Part shown: positions 25,320-37,399 of the stretch, piece after piece
How positions within the stretch are numbered: the stretch's first letter is position 1
How the letters are laid out: every line of letters starts with the position of its first letter
Origin: Balaenoptera acutorostrata
Taxonomy: Eukaryota > Chordata > Mammalia > Artiodactyla > Balaenopteridae
Assembly: GCF_949987535.1 (NCBI RefSeq)
Contig: NC_080080.1
Span: 61,876,506-61,940,505, forward strand
DNA length: 64,000 nt
Reading direction: 5' to 3'
Made by a program: the position numbers and the translations under genes
The notes under the pieces: model-generated
What the model saw: the letters and a program-made list of their open reading frames with translations, nothing else
The model's database searches: none
What the model was told of the DNA's origin: nothing

Positions 25320-25425
25320 AAACAGTGATTGTCTTATTTGTCACTGTGCCAGAAGCACCAGGATTAGTGCCTGGAATTATAGAAGGTGGGCAATACTTGT
25401 TAGTTGGAACACTGACTTCCATTTA
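25320..25425 (+). repeat. L2 3'-end relic
   Basis: The order 'gtcactgtgccagaagcacc', 'ttagtgcctggaattataga' and 'ggtgggcaatacttgttagt' follows the terminal block of L2 (a short stretch before a 'tgcctggcacatagtaggtg'-like end). It is weakly conserved. Confidence 0.45.
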
Positions 25426-25589
25426 GGAAGCAAAATTGGGAAGAAAAGGAGAAGTCCAGACTCCATCCCATTCCTCTATTGCCCTTCAATAAAACCTAAA
25501 AGGAGTATTTGTTTGGTTTGGTTTGGTTTTGGTCTGGTTTGGGTTTTTTGTTTTTTGCTTTACATCTTCTCTCTCTACTAAATCACATT

Positions 25590-26667
25590 CATTATTCAAC
25601 CCTCTCCAGCCTGGCTTCACATCCATTCCTCTTCTCAAAGCCACCAATGACTTCCATGCTGTGAAATCCAGTGGCCACTTTTCTGTTTGAATCTTACTTA
25701 ACTTTGCTCAATAGATGTTACTACTCCTTTCTCCTTGAAAAACGTCCCTTTCTTGAATTTCTTTGCATGAGACTTTTGTGATTTTCATCGTACCCCTCTG
25801 AAAGTTCCCTCTTATTCCCCTTTGCTGGGGCCTCCTCCATTAAAAATCTAAATATTGGAGTGTCTCCAGCATTTGTCTTAAGCCCTATTCTCTTATCTAC
25901 AAAGAATGTTTGATTTGAGGAAAAATAATGATTTCCCTAGATGATTTCATCCAGATCCATTGTTTTAAATTTTATATCTCCATTTGGATGTCTGGAAGGC
26001 ATATCAAACTTAATATGCCCACATCAGAGCTCTTGATCCCTCTTCAACATACTTCACTTTGTTTCTCCCCAGTCTCCACCACCTCAGTTAATGGTACAAC
26101 CATTCACAAAAAGCAAGAGTCATCACCGACTTCTTTCTTTCCTTCTCTTACGTACACAATCCATTGGCAAGTCCCATTAATTCGAATTCCAAAGTATTTG
26201 GTATACAGTAAATCCAACTATTTCTTTACATTTCCATTGCCAGTACCCTTAATCGCTTACCTGTATCTTGCAATGGTCTCATAACTGGGGAAGACTTGCT
26301 CTTGCTTTCCCACAATTTATTCTGCGTACCTTCATATAATAAAATCGAGCCATTCTCCTGTTTGAGGCCTGCCATGGCTTCCTACTTTGCTTAAAATAAC
26401 ATACATAACTCCTTACTGTGGTTGAAATGATCAGGCCTTGCCTACCTTTATGACTTCATCTTACATTGTTCTCCTCCTCACTCACTCATCTATCTCCAGG
26501 TCAGCCTTCTTTCTCTTCATGCACTATGACCAACTTCCTCCCCTCCTCTGTCTGTAATGCCTTTCCCCTAATGGGGTCCTTCTCATTATTTTGGACTCAG
26601 CTCTCCTGTCATTTCCTCAGAGAACTTCTCTGACCACTGCTTCTAAGGTAGTACATCACCTGTCACA
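25590..26667 (+). repeat. L2 LINE, long ORF2-region relic
   Basis: About 1.1 kb of diverged L2 in forward orientation. Landmarks are 'ccaccaatgacttccatgct', 'ctccatttggatgtctggaa', 'cacctcagttaatggtacaa', 'caggccttgcctacctttat' and the 3'-side 'agagaacttctctgaccact'. Reading frames are interrupted by many stops, so it is dead. It is the longest repeat relic in the window and resumes after the MER5A copy at 26668-26860 ('ctacacattacctctttcaa'). Confidence 0.75.
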
Positions 26668-26860
26668 CAGGTGGGGTTCTCAGACTTTAGAGAGAATCAC
26701 TGTCACCTGGAGGGCTTGTCGAACCACAGACTGCTGGGCCCCATCCTCAGTGTTTCTAATTCAGTTAAGTCTGGGATGGGGCCTAAGAATCTGCATTCTT
26801 CCAAGTTCCCAGATTGGGCTGATGCCGCTTTTAAGGGGCCCACACTTTGGGAACCTCTGC
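26668..26860 (+). mobile_element. MER5A-like hAT DNA transposon relic, copy 2
   Basis: Diverged terminal repeats (CAGGTGGGGTTCTCAGAC and GGGAACCTCTG) enclose 'tcacctggagggcttgtcga' and 'taagaatctgcattcttcca'. These are MER5A blocks. The element lies inside the L2 copy, which continues on both sides, so it is the younger insertion. Confidence 0.8.
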
Positions 26861-28101
26861 TCTACACATTACCTCTTTCAATTCCTTTTTCACATTTGTT
26901 GCAATCTGAAAATAACATTTATTTGTATAGTAATATTGTCTAAAAATGAGAGAACTCATCTGCCTTACTCATAACCTATGCCCAACAGTTCCTGGCAATT
27001 TTGAGTAAAATTGGTGATGCCTAGTTTTCCTACTTGGGGTAACTAGGTCTATGGTATGATGTCATCAATTAAAAGAGAAGAAGAAATGGTTTTGCAGAAA
27101 AGAGAAGTTCAGTTTGGAATTTGTTATAGTTGACTTCCCTGTAGAACATACCTATGAAAATATCCAGAAGGCATGGGAGTGTCTAAATATAAAGCTTCTC
27201 AGAGAGGTTGAAGTGAAGATGTAAATTTTGGTGTCTTTTTTTTTTTTACAAAACAATAAAGAAATGTATTGAGAGGGAGCGGTCTCGTTTTAGTCTAATA
27301 TTTTTGTCATGGTCTTGATTTTTGCCCTCTTACTTTCAATCCAGTCATTAATGCAATTTTTGATTGGCTTGAAGTGAGGAGGAAGAACTGAGTTTATGCT
27401 ACTTTAGCTTAAATATGTTCTTTAGTTTTCTAGGGAAAATAATATATAAAATAAAAAATAATTACTTATAAATAAAAAAGTATTCATGAGACACACATAG
27501 GTGAAGGTAAACTTAACTTTGAAGACTTTTTTAAGAGGGAAGTCCTGAGTTTATATTGGAGGAATGGTTTCATTTGCAATTTTCTAAAAGTATTTCAATA
27601 CCCCATTATGAATGTGAAGGACTTTTTATAATGATTTTTTTTTTGTTCTGTATAGCACATTATTATTCCAGCTGTATAAATCTGGAAACTGGAATCATGT
27701 TTATACAGCAGAAATAAATGAGGTGTGTTGTAGCAACATGGATGAAATTCCCCTTAAATTATCTGAATATAATGCTAAGAAGGCATAGCCTCTATCTTTT
27801 ACCACACACATAAGCATGCAAAGCACAGGAACTAGTGATTGTATTGACAGGGCAGTAAAAATCCAATCAACTCATTAATTACCAAAACTAACTCCACCAT
27901 TCAGGTTGTTTGACTTGGGGAAAAATAATACCTAGCTTATTGACTTATACATTGTGTAAAACTGACCATTTAGGTAAAACTTCATTGTGTGTAAATGTAG
28001 ATGTGAGAAATTATCCAGCAGAAGTTACCTCGTCTTTAAGAAATTGCTTTACATATGCATCCAAATATTGGCTACATGTGATTTAATTGATTTATTATAT
28101 A

Positions 28102-28177
28102 CTGGGTTGGCCAAAAAGTTCGTTCGGGTTTTGTCAGCTCGCACAGAAAACCCGAACGAACTTTTTGGCCAATCCGA
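28102..28177 (+). mobile_element. Short palindromic mariner copy (MITE-like)
   Basis: Two perfect inverted arms, 28107-28132 and 28147-28172 (TTGGCCAAAAAGTTCGTTCG and on), are separated by a 14-base spacer. TA dinucleotides stand at both ends (28100-28101 and 28178-28179), as expected for Tc1/mariner insertion. The terminal sequence is that of the mariner family common in Cetartiodactyla. There is no transposase. The whole copy would fold into a hairpin in RNA of either strand. It lies about 170 bases downstream of the donor of the 69-bp exon 5. Confidence 0.88.
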
Positions 28178-28346
28178 TATTTGATTTATTCTATATAATA
28201 TTGATATATTCTATATAGGATTTAAATTATTTGTATAAGGGATCTGATCAGTCCTAATTAGAGCAGTTCCAGAGATAGTTCATTACATAAATTATGAGAG
28301 TAACAAATGTAGCTCATTCAAGACAGACAAGAATAAGACCAATTAC

Positions 28347-28415
28347 CTGAGGTCGCTCTCAACTGCTGCTCCGTAAGATCATCCTCACAGGTCCTGGCTC
28401 CCAGAGAGGCAGTTT
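28347..28415 (-). CDS. ZFHX4: ZFHX4 exon 5 (69 bp): small linker exon
   Basis: The acceptor CCTCTGCAG is followed by AAACTGCCTCTCTGG; the donor after ACCTCAG is GTAATT. It encodes (E)TASLGARTCEDDLTEQQL, then RATS and a split Glu codon completed by exon 6. This fits the ZFHX4 order as I recall it (ETASLGART, then TSEEQSEEAEG). It is phase 1 at both ends and 23 codons long, so it can be included or skipped without a frameshift. No domain is present. It is the most upstream exon I can find here; the exon before it should end in a segment like CPPNEL preceded by a zinc finger, and I could not find that in the window. Confidence 0.93.
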
Positions 28416-29279
28416 CTGCAGAGGACATCAGAGTGAAAGGTAATCAGCATGCCATGTTCAGCTCTGCAGTGTCAGCCAGTATCACAAGAACCCAAAATTT
28501 GGCTTTCAAAGAGATAAGCATCAGGCAGAACTCAGGTGAATCTCTGGCACACCTTACATCCTAGTGGCTGGAAAAATGAGCCCAGGGAGTGGCAAGATTA
28601 GATCTAATTCTCAATAATCAGCAGCACACAGCGAATATAATAATGCAGATAAAATATGGAAACAAGAAAGGCTCATTCTGATTTTTCCCACTTGGTTATT
28701 TGGCCAAACCTACATGTTGTAACGACAATGGCACATTACATAAACTATGAGCATACTTTTACTTCTCTGTCAAGGTACGAAAAAAAAAGGAAAAAAAATA
28801 CTCAATATATGGTAGCTGATGTGAGAGACCAAAGCAAAAAACAAGCACTTGAAGAAACCTGAAGAATATGTCCAAGTCATCAATAAATCCACATCTTTAT
28901 TCTGATCTTTTAGGTGAGCTCCAGAGCAGAAGTGCCGGCAATGTCCTGGTTTGCTAAACTTATCCCCAGACAGAAATCATAGGTTTCATCTAGCTCCATT
29001 CTTCCTTTGTGTTCCCTGTCGTAGGGAAATCTATAAAAAACAACTAGACTTCAGAAATCACTTTCCATACCATATTCTTTCTCTATTGACTCAACACATG
29101 GCGTTGATTCCATTTTACAAAGTCTCTTGTCATGTCTGTTTCTCTATTCTTCTGTCATCATCTCTTTCCTGATAATTTCAATAGCCTCCACAACAATCTC
29201 TGGAATTCCATGTCTTTCCAATCTAATTTCTCATAATATCTCAAGAGCTATCATTCAAGAAAGTAAAATTGTTTGAGTA

Positions 29280-29375
29280 AACATCATGGCCCTAGCACTG
29301 GATTTTTGGTATATTACTTGACCTCTTTAAGCCCTGATTCCCTCATTTGTAAAATACAGATATAACTAAATAAAT
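29280..29375 (+). repeat. MIR SINE relic
   Basis: The stretch 'tacttgacctctttaagccc' with 'ccctcatttgtaaaatacag' fits the MIR core in forward orientation. It is short and diverged. Confidence 0.5.
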
Positions 29376-29859
29376 AATCAACAACCATAAGAGAGAATAA
29401 TCCAAATAAAGGGAAAATGTGATATGGTCTTTAAAGTGAGAAAAGGCCATATCTCGTTGAGAGGATAAAAAAGCTGTCACACAATCCTTACACTGTTAAA
29501 TAGACTCAAGTTTATCTAATATTTCTAGGCAATAGCATCTGTGGTTGATTCTGAGGGCTTTAATTAAACAAATAATTAACCTTTAAAATAGAAGTGCACA
29601 CCGAAGCACTATTATTGCCTTCACTAATTGTTTTTCCTGCTACACACAAAACCTTTGACCTTTGATGGTAAACAATTTAAAAACAATACAATCATAATAA
29701 ATACCCAGTGCCCTTTCCCAAACAACAACAGCAACAAAAAACAATTATCTTGTAACTATATCTTAAATTAGTTTTGAAAAAAAGAATTTGTCATCAGTCT
29801 TTGCTTATAAATTCAGGAATAACTTCCTAATAGATCACAACATTGGTGTCCAATCAATA

Positions 29860-30135
29860 TGTCACTCAAGAAGGCCACTTCTTCCTCCTGGCAATCTCTC
29901 ATATCTTTATGCCTTGATCAACGTTGTTCCTTTTATTTTTTGAATGTCTTTTTTTTCTTCTCCTGTTAAACTCTCATTCTTCCCTCAAAACCTAAAGCAA
30001 GTATCACCTCCTCTGTGCTTTCATTAACAATTAGCTTATACATATGTCTCAGCACTTTTGATGTATTGTGATAACTTTTATATGATTCATGTCTATTTCC
30101 CCAAGAAACTGTGAGTTCCTTGAGAGCTTTCATTT
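29860..30135 (+). repeat. L2 3'-end relic
   Basis: A pyrimidine-rich segment leads to 'tatcacctcctctgtgcttt' and then to 'aactgtgagttccttgagag', the usual L2 3'-terminal order. A second, hAT-like relic may follow at about 30140-30300, but I could not name it. Confidence 0.5.
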
Positions 30136-30584
30136 TAAGAGATTCTCAACTTAGGACAAAGTGAGGCATATCAAAGTCACCTAGGATACCTTTATTCAAA
30201 ATACTAAACCACACCCTATATCCTGAAACAGATGAATCTCAAGATGAGAATTTTATAAAAGCTTCCCAGAGCCTCAGAACTCTAAATTCAAAGCTTCCTC
30301 AATTATAGCAAAAACAGAGAAGTCCTCTTACATATATACGTATATATATATATAAATGTGTGCATGTAAAACCATTTCTTCCCCTCTTTTCTAGCAAAAA
30401 GAATTCCATTTTATCAAATAATCCTTACCATTCCACACACACACACACTTCAATGTATTAATTAGTCTTGTTCAAATAGATATCAGTAGTAGCTAAGTGA
30501 ATTTGACCAAATGACTGCTACTCTTTGAAGATTCATGAAAATAAAAAGAAAACAATGACAACTTATTAAGTTTGTATCTCTGCC

Positions 30585-30765
30585 AGATACTGTGGTAAAC
30601 TATTTGTGTAAAAACAGTCATGTAACCCTCACAATAAAATCATGAGGTAATGCTTAATCTTTATTTTACAAATCAGGAGCCTGGGGGCTCAAAGATGTTA
30701 AGGTCACTTGCCTCAAGTCCCCAAGTTTGAAACTGACAGAGCCTGAAATGAAACCCAGGTCAGTA
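30585..30765 (-). repeat. MIR SINE relic
   Basis: In reverse orientation: 'aaccctcacaataaaatcat', 'ttacaaatcaggagcctggg' and 'gttaaggtcacttgcctcaa' correspond to the reverse-complement MIR core. Confidence 0.7.
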
Positions 30766-31639
30766 TGGTAAAAAAGTCTGTGAAATTTTGGATGTGTCCA
30801 GTTTTAATACCACAGTATTTAGAAGCTTATAAATGTTTTCCTACCTTTGTGAAGGCCAGAAAACTAAGTGTGTGTGTGTGTGGAGAGGGGCGGGAAGGAG
30901 GAGGGAAGAAAGCAACTTTTCACTAGTCCTGTGAAAATTTCTATTTCATAAAAGATTTACATTCTTAGAATATAAAATGTAACCAAATAATAGTTTGGTG
31001 CCGCATTGAAATCCTTACATTTAATAGCGATTTAAGGAAATGTGCAAAATGTCAAAACCAAAACTGTTATTTAATCTCACAAATTAGATCATGTGGCACT
31101 TGGAGACTACCCCGAAGAGAGTGACTTGTGCAAATAATTTTATAAAGGAATGTAGTGCAGTATGCCACAGAATTCTTTGTAGATCCTCAACAATAGTGCC
31201 CCCTTTATACAAATGATATAAATATTTTAATAAAGGAGATTTTAACTTATCAAGTGAACTGATTATATTTTCTGCCTGTGTAAAATGACATGTTTAAAGC
31301 CTACTAATGATACTAGCATCTTTCAATATTTCACTTTAATAATGGCTCTGTAATAACAAATCTGACTGTTGTTAACACGATCTGTCTCTTTTGCTGGTGA
31401 TTTAATTAGATTACTAACTTGTGTTCTCTAGCACCTGCCCTTTCTTATTTAATACTGTTTAAAAATAAGATCACTGACAATTCATTCAGTATTCTACTCT
31501 ATTCTGTCAATTTTGTGATGATCACACATTCGAAAATGATACCAAATTACTTTATTTTTATTAACACAAGGTAGGAGTCATTGCTGCATTTTCTGAGGAA
31601 TAGTATATTGATTACCACAATCACCATCACTACCACCAA

Positions 31640-31775
31640 CATTTTACAGTATTTGCTTCGTGCCAGGTACTGACTGGGGCCCTTTCTATGTGTTAGGACA
31701 CCTCAAGCAAGTGGTGGAGCTATGATTCGAACCCATATAGCTTTATTCAGGAATAGCTCTCTTAACCACAATGAT
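31640..31775 (-). repeat. MIR SINE relic
   Basis: The reverse-oriented pieces 'gcttcgtgccaggtactgac' and 'gagctatgattcgaacccat' fit the ends of a MIR with part of the middle lost. Confidence 0.5.
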
Positions 31776-32707
31776 ATACTGAACCATATTTTTAAAATCC
31801 TAAATGTGGCTTTCCTTTTGATTCTGTAATTATTTCTCATTTCCCTTTTTTCTCATTTAACCTGAGTTCTGCTAACCACCTTTTCCCTTACCCCAAACCA
31901 AATGGTTACATCTCCAAAGGCAATACTTAAAACCTAAATTTTTAGGGTTCTTACTCCTTTTAATTATGAGAATGAAAGCCCTCACCACTCTTTCTCTTTT
32001 CTTGTCCTGCCACACCTACTCATAAGCTTGTCCACCTCACTACTCCTTTTTTCCTTCCCTTGTTTGAATAATATTTATTCTGTAAGTTAACTGATAACTT
32101 TCAAGGCATTCAATCGTAGTTCAAAAGTCATCAAGTTCTTATCTGGCAAATCTTGATTTTTTTTTTTTTCCTGCAAATTGGAATAATACTTTAAAAAAAC
32201 TATATAATCCATACAAATCTAACGATCAGGGAAAGATCTGGAATTTTTAATTTTTTAAAGCAGTCTAGATACACAAACAGAGAATTCTAAGTTTAAGATT
32301 GCTGTGATTTGGGAATAAATCTAATCTAATCTGCACTTGATTATTGCAGCAGCCACGTGCTTTTTATATTCTTATCAGCAAATCTGGGAAGCGTTTGGCA
32401 CAAGTTCAGTGGAAGTTGGAATTTTTAAAATAATGTTTGAATATTTAAGTTGCCAAGTATAGTGCTAAGATAGTATTTGCTTACAAAACTTCCACGTCTC
32501 AACCCCTCCCATTGATTTGTTAATGCATTAAATAATCAAGTGCATCACTATTTTTAGTAAAATGTTTAGCACATAAAATAAAAAATACACCACCAAACAG
32601 AGTAAATATTAAGCTAACTGGTCTAAAGTCATAAAGAGAAAGAAAAGCATTTTCTGTACTCCTAGGTCCTAGATAACGTTTTGAGTTCCACTTTACTTTC
32701 ATCCATT

Positions 32708-32709
32708 AA

Positions 32710-32762
<53 letters not shown>
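32708..32762 (+). repeat. Poly-A tract followed by an (AT)n microsatellite
   Basis: About 20 A run into about 17 TA units. Such tracts are likely to vary in length between individuals. The flanks show no element head, so it is not clearly a retroelement tail. Confidence 0.95.
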
Positions 32763-32765
<3 letters not shown>

Positions 32766-32974
32766 CATTCTTATTTTATAATTGGAGAATAAGACCAAAT
32801 TCTGAAAGAGAATCCACAAATTTCAACAGCCCTTCTAGCTCCTCCTCCCATTTTTTGAAGTCCCTCCCCTCTCTACCTCAGCTCTATGACTCATTGTAAA
32901 AGGTATCTTAGAGACTGGGAATACAGAGAAGATACTTGCAGCTCTCTAGGTTCAAAATAATAAGTGAATATTTG

Positions 32975-33180
32975 TTGGAAACCTGTTAGGTGCTAAGCAC
33001 GTAACATGCATTTTCTTACTCAATCCTCACAGTAAATCTGTCACAGAAAAGACATTGCTTTTACGGAAGAGATGAGATATCAAAGCTCAGACATTTGTCC
33101 AAAGGCACAGAGTGGCAGAAGGTAGGATTTCACCTGAGTGAGTCTGATTCCAAAGCTCTGTACTCTCCCCTGGACAGGGG
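32975..33180 (-). repeat. MIR SINE relic
   Basis: In reverse orientation: 'ttaggtgctaagcacgtaac', 'tcaatcctcacagtaaatct', 'catttgtccaaaggcacaga' and 'tctgattccaaagctctgta'. This is an almost full-length MIR order. Confidence 0.7.
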
Positions 33181-34830
33181 TGCCTCCAGGCAGCCCCCAG
33201 GACTCCTGGGCCAGGAAGCCTAAAAATTTTGAGTTTCCTACCTCCTAAAAAAACAGCTCAGACCCCTTCAAAGCAGGTTCACCATAACAAGATCAATATT
33301 TAGAAGAACACATCAAATTCAACATTTATTACTACCGTGGTAGTTCACGTTTTAATAAAAACCTCTGGACTTGCTTGTGTGTTGCAAAAGAGAAGCCTGT
33401 TTCCAGTTGAAGCAAGTTTGCAATTAAAAATGGTTTCAAGTGGTCTTCTCCATCCTTTTCCTATGTGGATACAAAGAGTGTGCTTCTAAAAAGCTAAGCA
33501 ACTCAGCATGTTACCAAATGGTTTTGAGTAACCAAGCAACATTATCATTGTTGATCTGCAGTGCTTTTCTTAAATTATTTCTTCTAGGCAGTAATAGATT
33601 GAAGTTCATTGGATGCTCCAGTGTCAATTACCTGAACGGGGCTGGATTTGTCATTTTTTACTTTCTGAAAAAGTAGAGCTCCTTTACCCTGCCCTGTCTG
33701 GTTTTACCCAGAAGTTATTTTTATATAGTAAGGCAGTAGTGTCTCCTGGGGCCTCCAGGCCAGGAATGTGTGATCACTTCTTTCTGCTTCTTGAATCATC
33801 TATGACCTCAGTGTAATGGGACCTCAAAAGAATTTAATAAGTTCCTGATATCAATTAGTTTCAATAAATTACTCATACCTCCTCTTAAGGTCTCATATTT
33901 TAAAGTGCTGTTACTGAAATAGTTTTTCTTAAATTTACTAATGCCTAATACATCTCTCCATATAAGATTCTATTTTATTTGATTGTTTTGAAAGTAAAAG
34001 ATTGAACTTCTCTTATAATTTAGGGATAATAGCACGTTCCCATCTATCAACCAGTTGCCCAGTTTTCTAGACTCGAGTCCTTATAGGATTTGTGACAATC
34101 TTTCTTTATATTGTCTAAAACGATTTTCATTCCTTGGCACACTATGCTGGCTTGGCTAGGTTTCTCATTAACACAGGAACACGTCTTGTCCACACACGGA
34201 TCCCTAGCCTACCCAGTAGGAACATGTGCAACACTGGCTACTTATTTCAACACTTTGTTTTCTATCTCATAGCTAGTTTTTAATCCTTTACTTTCTACTC
34301 CACAGTTGCCAAGTTTTCTGAATAGCCTCATATTAGGTTAAAAGCCTTGCGAAGTTATTTTTTAAAATAGAAAAGAAAATAAATGTTTAGCCAGCAGTGC
34401 ATCTTTATCACGATTTCCTTTATCTCTATCAAAGACCCCTTACAAGGGTATCATTTACTCTAAGGGAAGTTGCATTTCTTTGTCTCAGTCATTATTTGGT
34501 TCTTAGAAATTTCTACAACTTCTCTCACACTTTCACCTCAAAGACTTCTGTAATGATAGGTGCTTCCCTCAGAGACTGCATTGTTTTAAAATTACTGCAA
34601 CAATTCTAGAGTTGAATCAGTTTCACAACTTAAAAAAAATGTTTTCTGGAATCTGCAATGATAATGGCAATGATTTCATCATTTCCGAGATTTTACTTCA
34701 GTCATATTCAATGAGTTACTTGGACATGCTTCTTTGGAACCATTATCCATGAAACCATCATTCACTGGCTGTGGAGAACCAGAGAAAGTAACCCTGTGTT
34801 GAAATAACAGTCATTTTAAAAAAAACTATT

Positions 34831-35150
34831 GAGGGACTTCCCTGGTGGTGCAGTGGTTAGGAATCTGCCTGCCAATGCAGGGGACACGGGTTCGAGCCCT
34901 GGTCCGGGAAGATCCCACGTGCCGCGGAGCAGCTAAGCCCGTGTGCCACAACTACTGAGCCTACGTGCTGCAACTACTGAAGCCCACGTGCCTAGAGCCC
35001 GTGCTCTGCAACAAGAGAAGCCACCGCAATGAGAAGCACGCACACCGCAACTAAGAGTAGCTCCCACTCGCCACATCTAGAGAAAGCCTGCACACAGCAA
35101 CGAAGACCCAACACAGCCAAAAATAAATTAAATAAATAAATCTATAAAAA
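34831..35150 (+). mobile_element. CHR-type tRNA-derived SINE
   Basis: The head is GGGACTTCCCTGGTGGTGC, the B box GGGTTCGAGCC is at about 34889-34899, and the tail AGACCCAACACAGCC is followed by TAAA repeats and an A run. The pre-insertion site (AAAACTATT) reappears after the A tail at about 35154-35162, giving a short target-site duplication. It lies antisense to ZFHX4. Confidence 0.9.
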
Positions 35151-35374
35151 AAAAAAACTATTTGCGAGTCATTCTCTTCGCTTGAAATTCTGAGCAACGA
35201 TAAAAGATAAGACATCAGTAACATAAAAATAGCCCACTTCTGCTATAGCTAAGTGGCTCTTAGAAGCCTATGTTGTTCAAAAACAATTTCATTAGAAGAA
35301 TATTGACTACCCCTATGTATATGTTTGTGCTAGGGAAAAACAAAAAACAAAAAAACCAACCCTGCACTGAAGAA

Positions 35375-35585
35375 ACAAATACACTCAGGCTTGAATCCCA
35401 GCTCCACCACTTTCTGACTGCTTGAAGGAGCAAGTTACTTAGCTTCCCTGAAATTCAGGATCCTATATGTGAAAATGGAAACAAAACTACCCAGATTTCA
35501 GGGGATAATAGGAAGTAACGTTAATAAATATATAAAGCATCTAGTACTGAGTAATTAGTAGATGTGTTCACAGATGATTCTTCTC
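35375..35585 (+). repeat. MIR SINE relic
   Basis: In forward orientation: 'ggcttgaatcccagctccac', 'agcaagttacttagcttccc' and 'ataaagcatctagtactgag'. This is a near-complete MIR order. Confidence 0.7.
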
Positions 35586-36364
35586 TGGCTTGGTCCACAC
35601 TGCTGAACAGAAGTTATTCAAAGAAAAGACTACATCAATTTGGTATACTGACATTTTAGATTATAGTTATATGTAATGGACTCTCTGTCCATCAGTTAAG
35701 TGTTTTAAGCCTTTAAAAGATCAGTATTATTTGTGTAGATATTTTAGAAATAGCAAATGTTAACAAGACTAAACATTGGTTTCCTAAGCAACATAGTTTG
35801 CAAGTTCTGTTTTTTTTTAAATCCCTAAGTAAATTTTACATATGCTGCAATAAAAGTGGTATGTGAACCACGTTGTAAAGACTGTTCAGTTCACAGTAGT
35901 TTGGCCATTTACAAAAGGTATAATGAGGAAGATGAACTCAAAGGACTTGTGGTGATGGACAAGTCAGCCCTAGGTTTTCTCTAGCAAGAGAGGGATCCTC
36001 CCCTCCCCAACTCCAAGCTCCCACCGTCAGTATAATATTAAGAGAAAAACTCAATGAGAAGTCAAATCTCAGAATACAGGTCTGCAAATGTGGCATTCTC
36101 CAAAAATCAAAAAATCTCCATTTATACACAAACATTGGGTCAAGTAATTTTCTAGACTATTCCTTACACTGCAGTCACCTAAATCATATGACCTACTGAG
36201 AACATCACCAAAGCACAAAACATTTATTTTTTTCTCCGAAGCAATCCTTAATGAACCTAGGACAGTACATTAGAGCTTTCACAAAGCCAAGTTAAATGGG
36301 AAAGGTAAAAAATAGGAATTAAAACTTTGCTTCAATCCATGTAGATTTAAACTGATCTATTAGC

Positions 36365-36450
36365 ATTTTGGAGCCAGTCTTCCTATTATAAAGTGAGGAT
36401 AAAGTGATCTGTTCTGCTTGCCTCACAAAGTCACGGTGAGGATGAAATGG
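36365..36450 (+). repeat. Short MIR relic
   Basis: The pieces 'ttataaagtgaggataaagt' and 'cctcacaaagtcacggtgag' fit the MIR 3' half in forward orientation. The copy is short, so the call is tentative. Confidence 0.4.
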
Positions 36451-37399
36451 AAGTTGTTGCTATCATCACCTCCAGGTGATTATGCAAGACAGGGAAATAC
36501 AATCCTTGTACTACACTTTCTAAATATTTAATGTCCTAAATACGCTGACATGGAAGGCACCACTACTACTTATAATAAACTATGCTATACAGTTATATAT
36601 ATGGGGGAAATGATTGCTTCCCATGTGCAGGCTTATTTATTTTGTGAATTATATATGGCCATAAAAGAAAATCCTCAGATGACTAAATCAATTCTTTTTA
36701 TCAACACTGTAATTGTTGAAATAAATTTATCAATAACCTAAGATGGAGAAAAGTTTCCTAAATTATATGTAAATTATCCTCGGGTTATTACTGTTCAGAG
36801 TTTTCTACATTTCACCACATTAGGAAAGGTCAAATTTATATAGTCATATAGCCCAAATCATGCTTACAAGAATTGACCTAGGCAATGATGGATACAAACA
36901 TAAGTAAAATAAATCTGGAGAGGTTAAGTTAGTGAAAGTATGCATAGTCCCAGAAAAGGAAGATTAGAAAGGCTAGGCTGGAGCCAAGAATGAAAAATGT
37001 ACTATTGGAACCTGCTATGAATTTTCAAGACAATACTTATGCGTACCCATGAAATGTTTATTTAATAAATCATTCATTAATGAGCAGATTGATGAGATTT
37101 GGCACATTGTTTCTTTGGACTGTATTAGTGGCAGAAAAAAATGGTTTCTGAGACACAGCCAATTTTTTTCTTCTTTGTCTGGATGCAAGTATTGCAAAGG
37201 GTCCCTTGATCTGGGCAAAGTGAGAGTTTTAAGCAGGAGATGCCATGATCATATTTGCATCTTTGGGATGCTATGCAGGGGATGGAATGGAGGAGGAAGA
37301 GTTTGGTTGTTTAAAAAAAAAAAAGGACACTGGAACATTCATTGTACTTCCATCTATTACCTTCTAGAAGAAATCATGGATTAAAGGAAGAATAGTGAT

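Larger units (their letters stand above)
20693..28346 (-). other. ZFHX4 intron 5 (7.7 kb)
   Basis: The donor GTAATT is at 28346-28341 and the acceptor is at 20694-20693. From 20700 to 24300 I see no clear repeat; part of it (about 21,450-22,700) is less AT-rich than its surroundings. From 24.4 to 27.0 kb it holds nested L2, MER5A and MIR relics, and at 28102-28177 a short mariner copy. From 27.0 to 28.1 kb nothing was recognised. Confidence 0.82.

Noticed and set aside
25928..26284. 118-codon plus-strand open frame
   Set aside because: It lies inside a decayed L2 ORF2-region relic.
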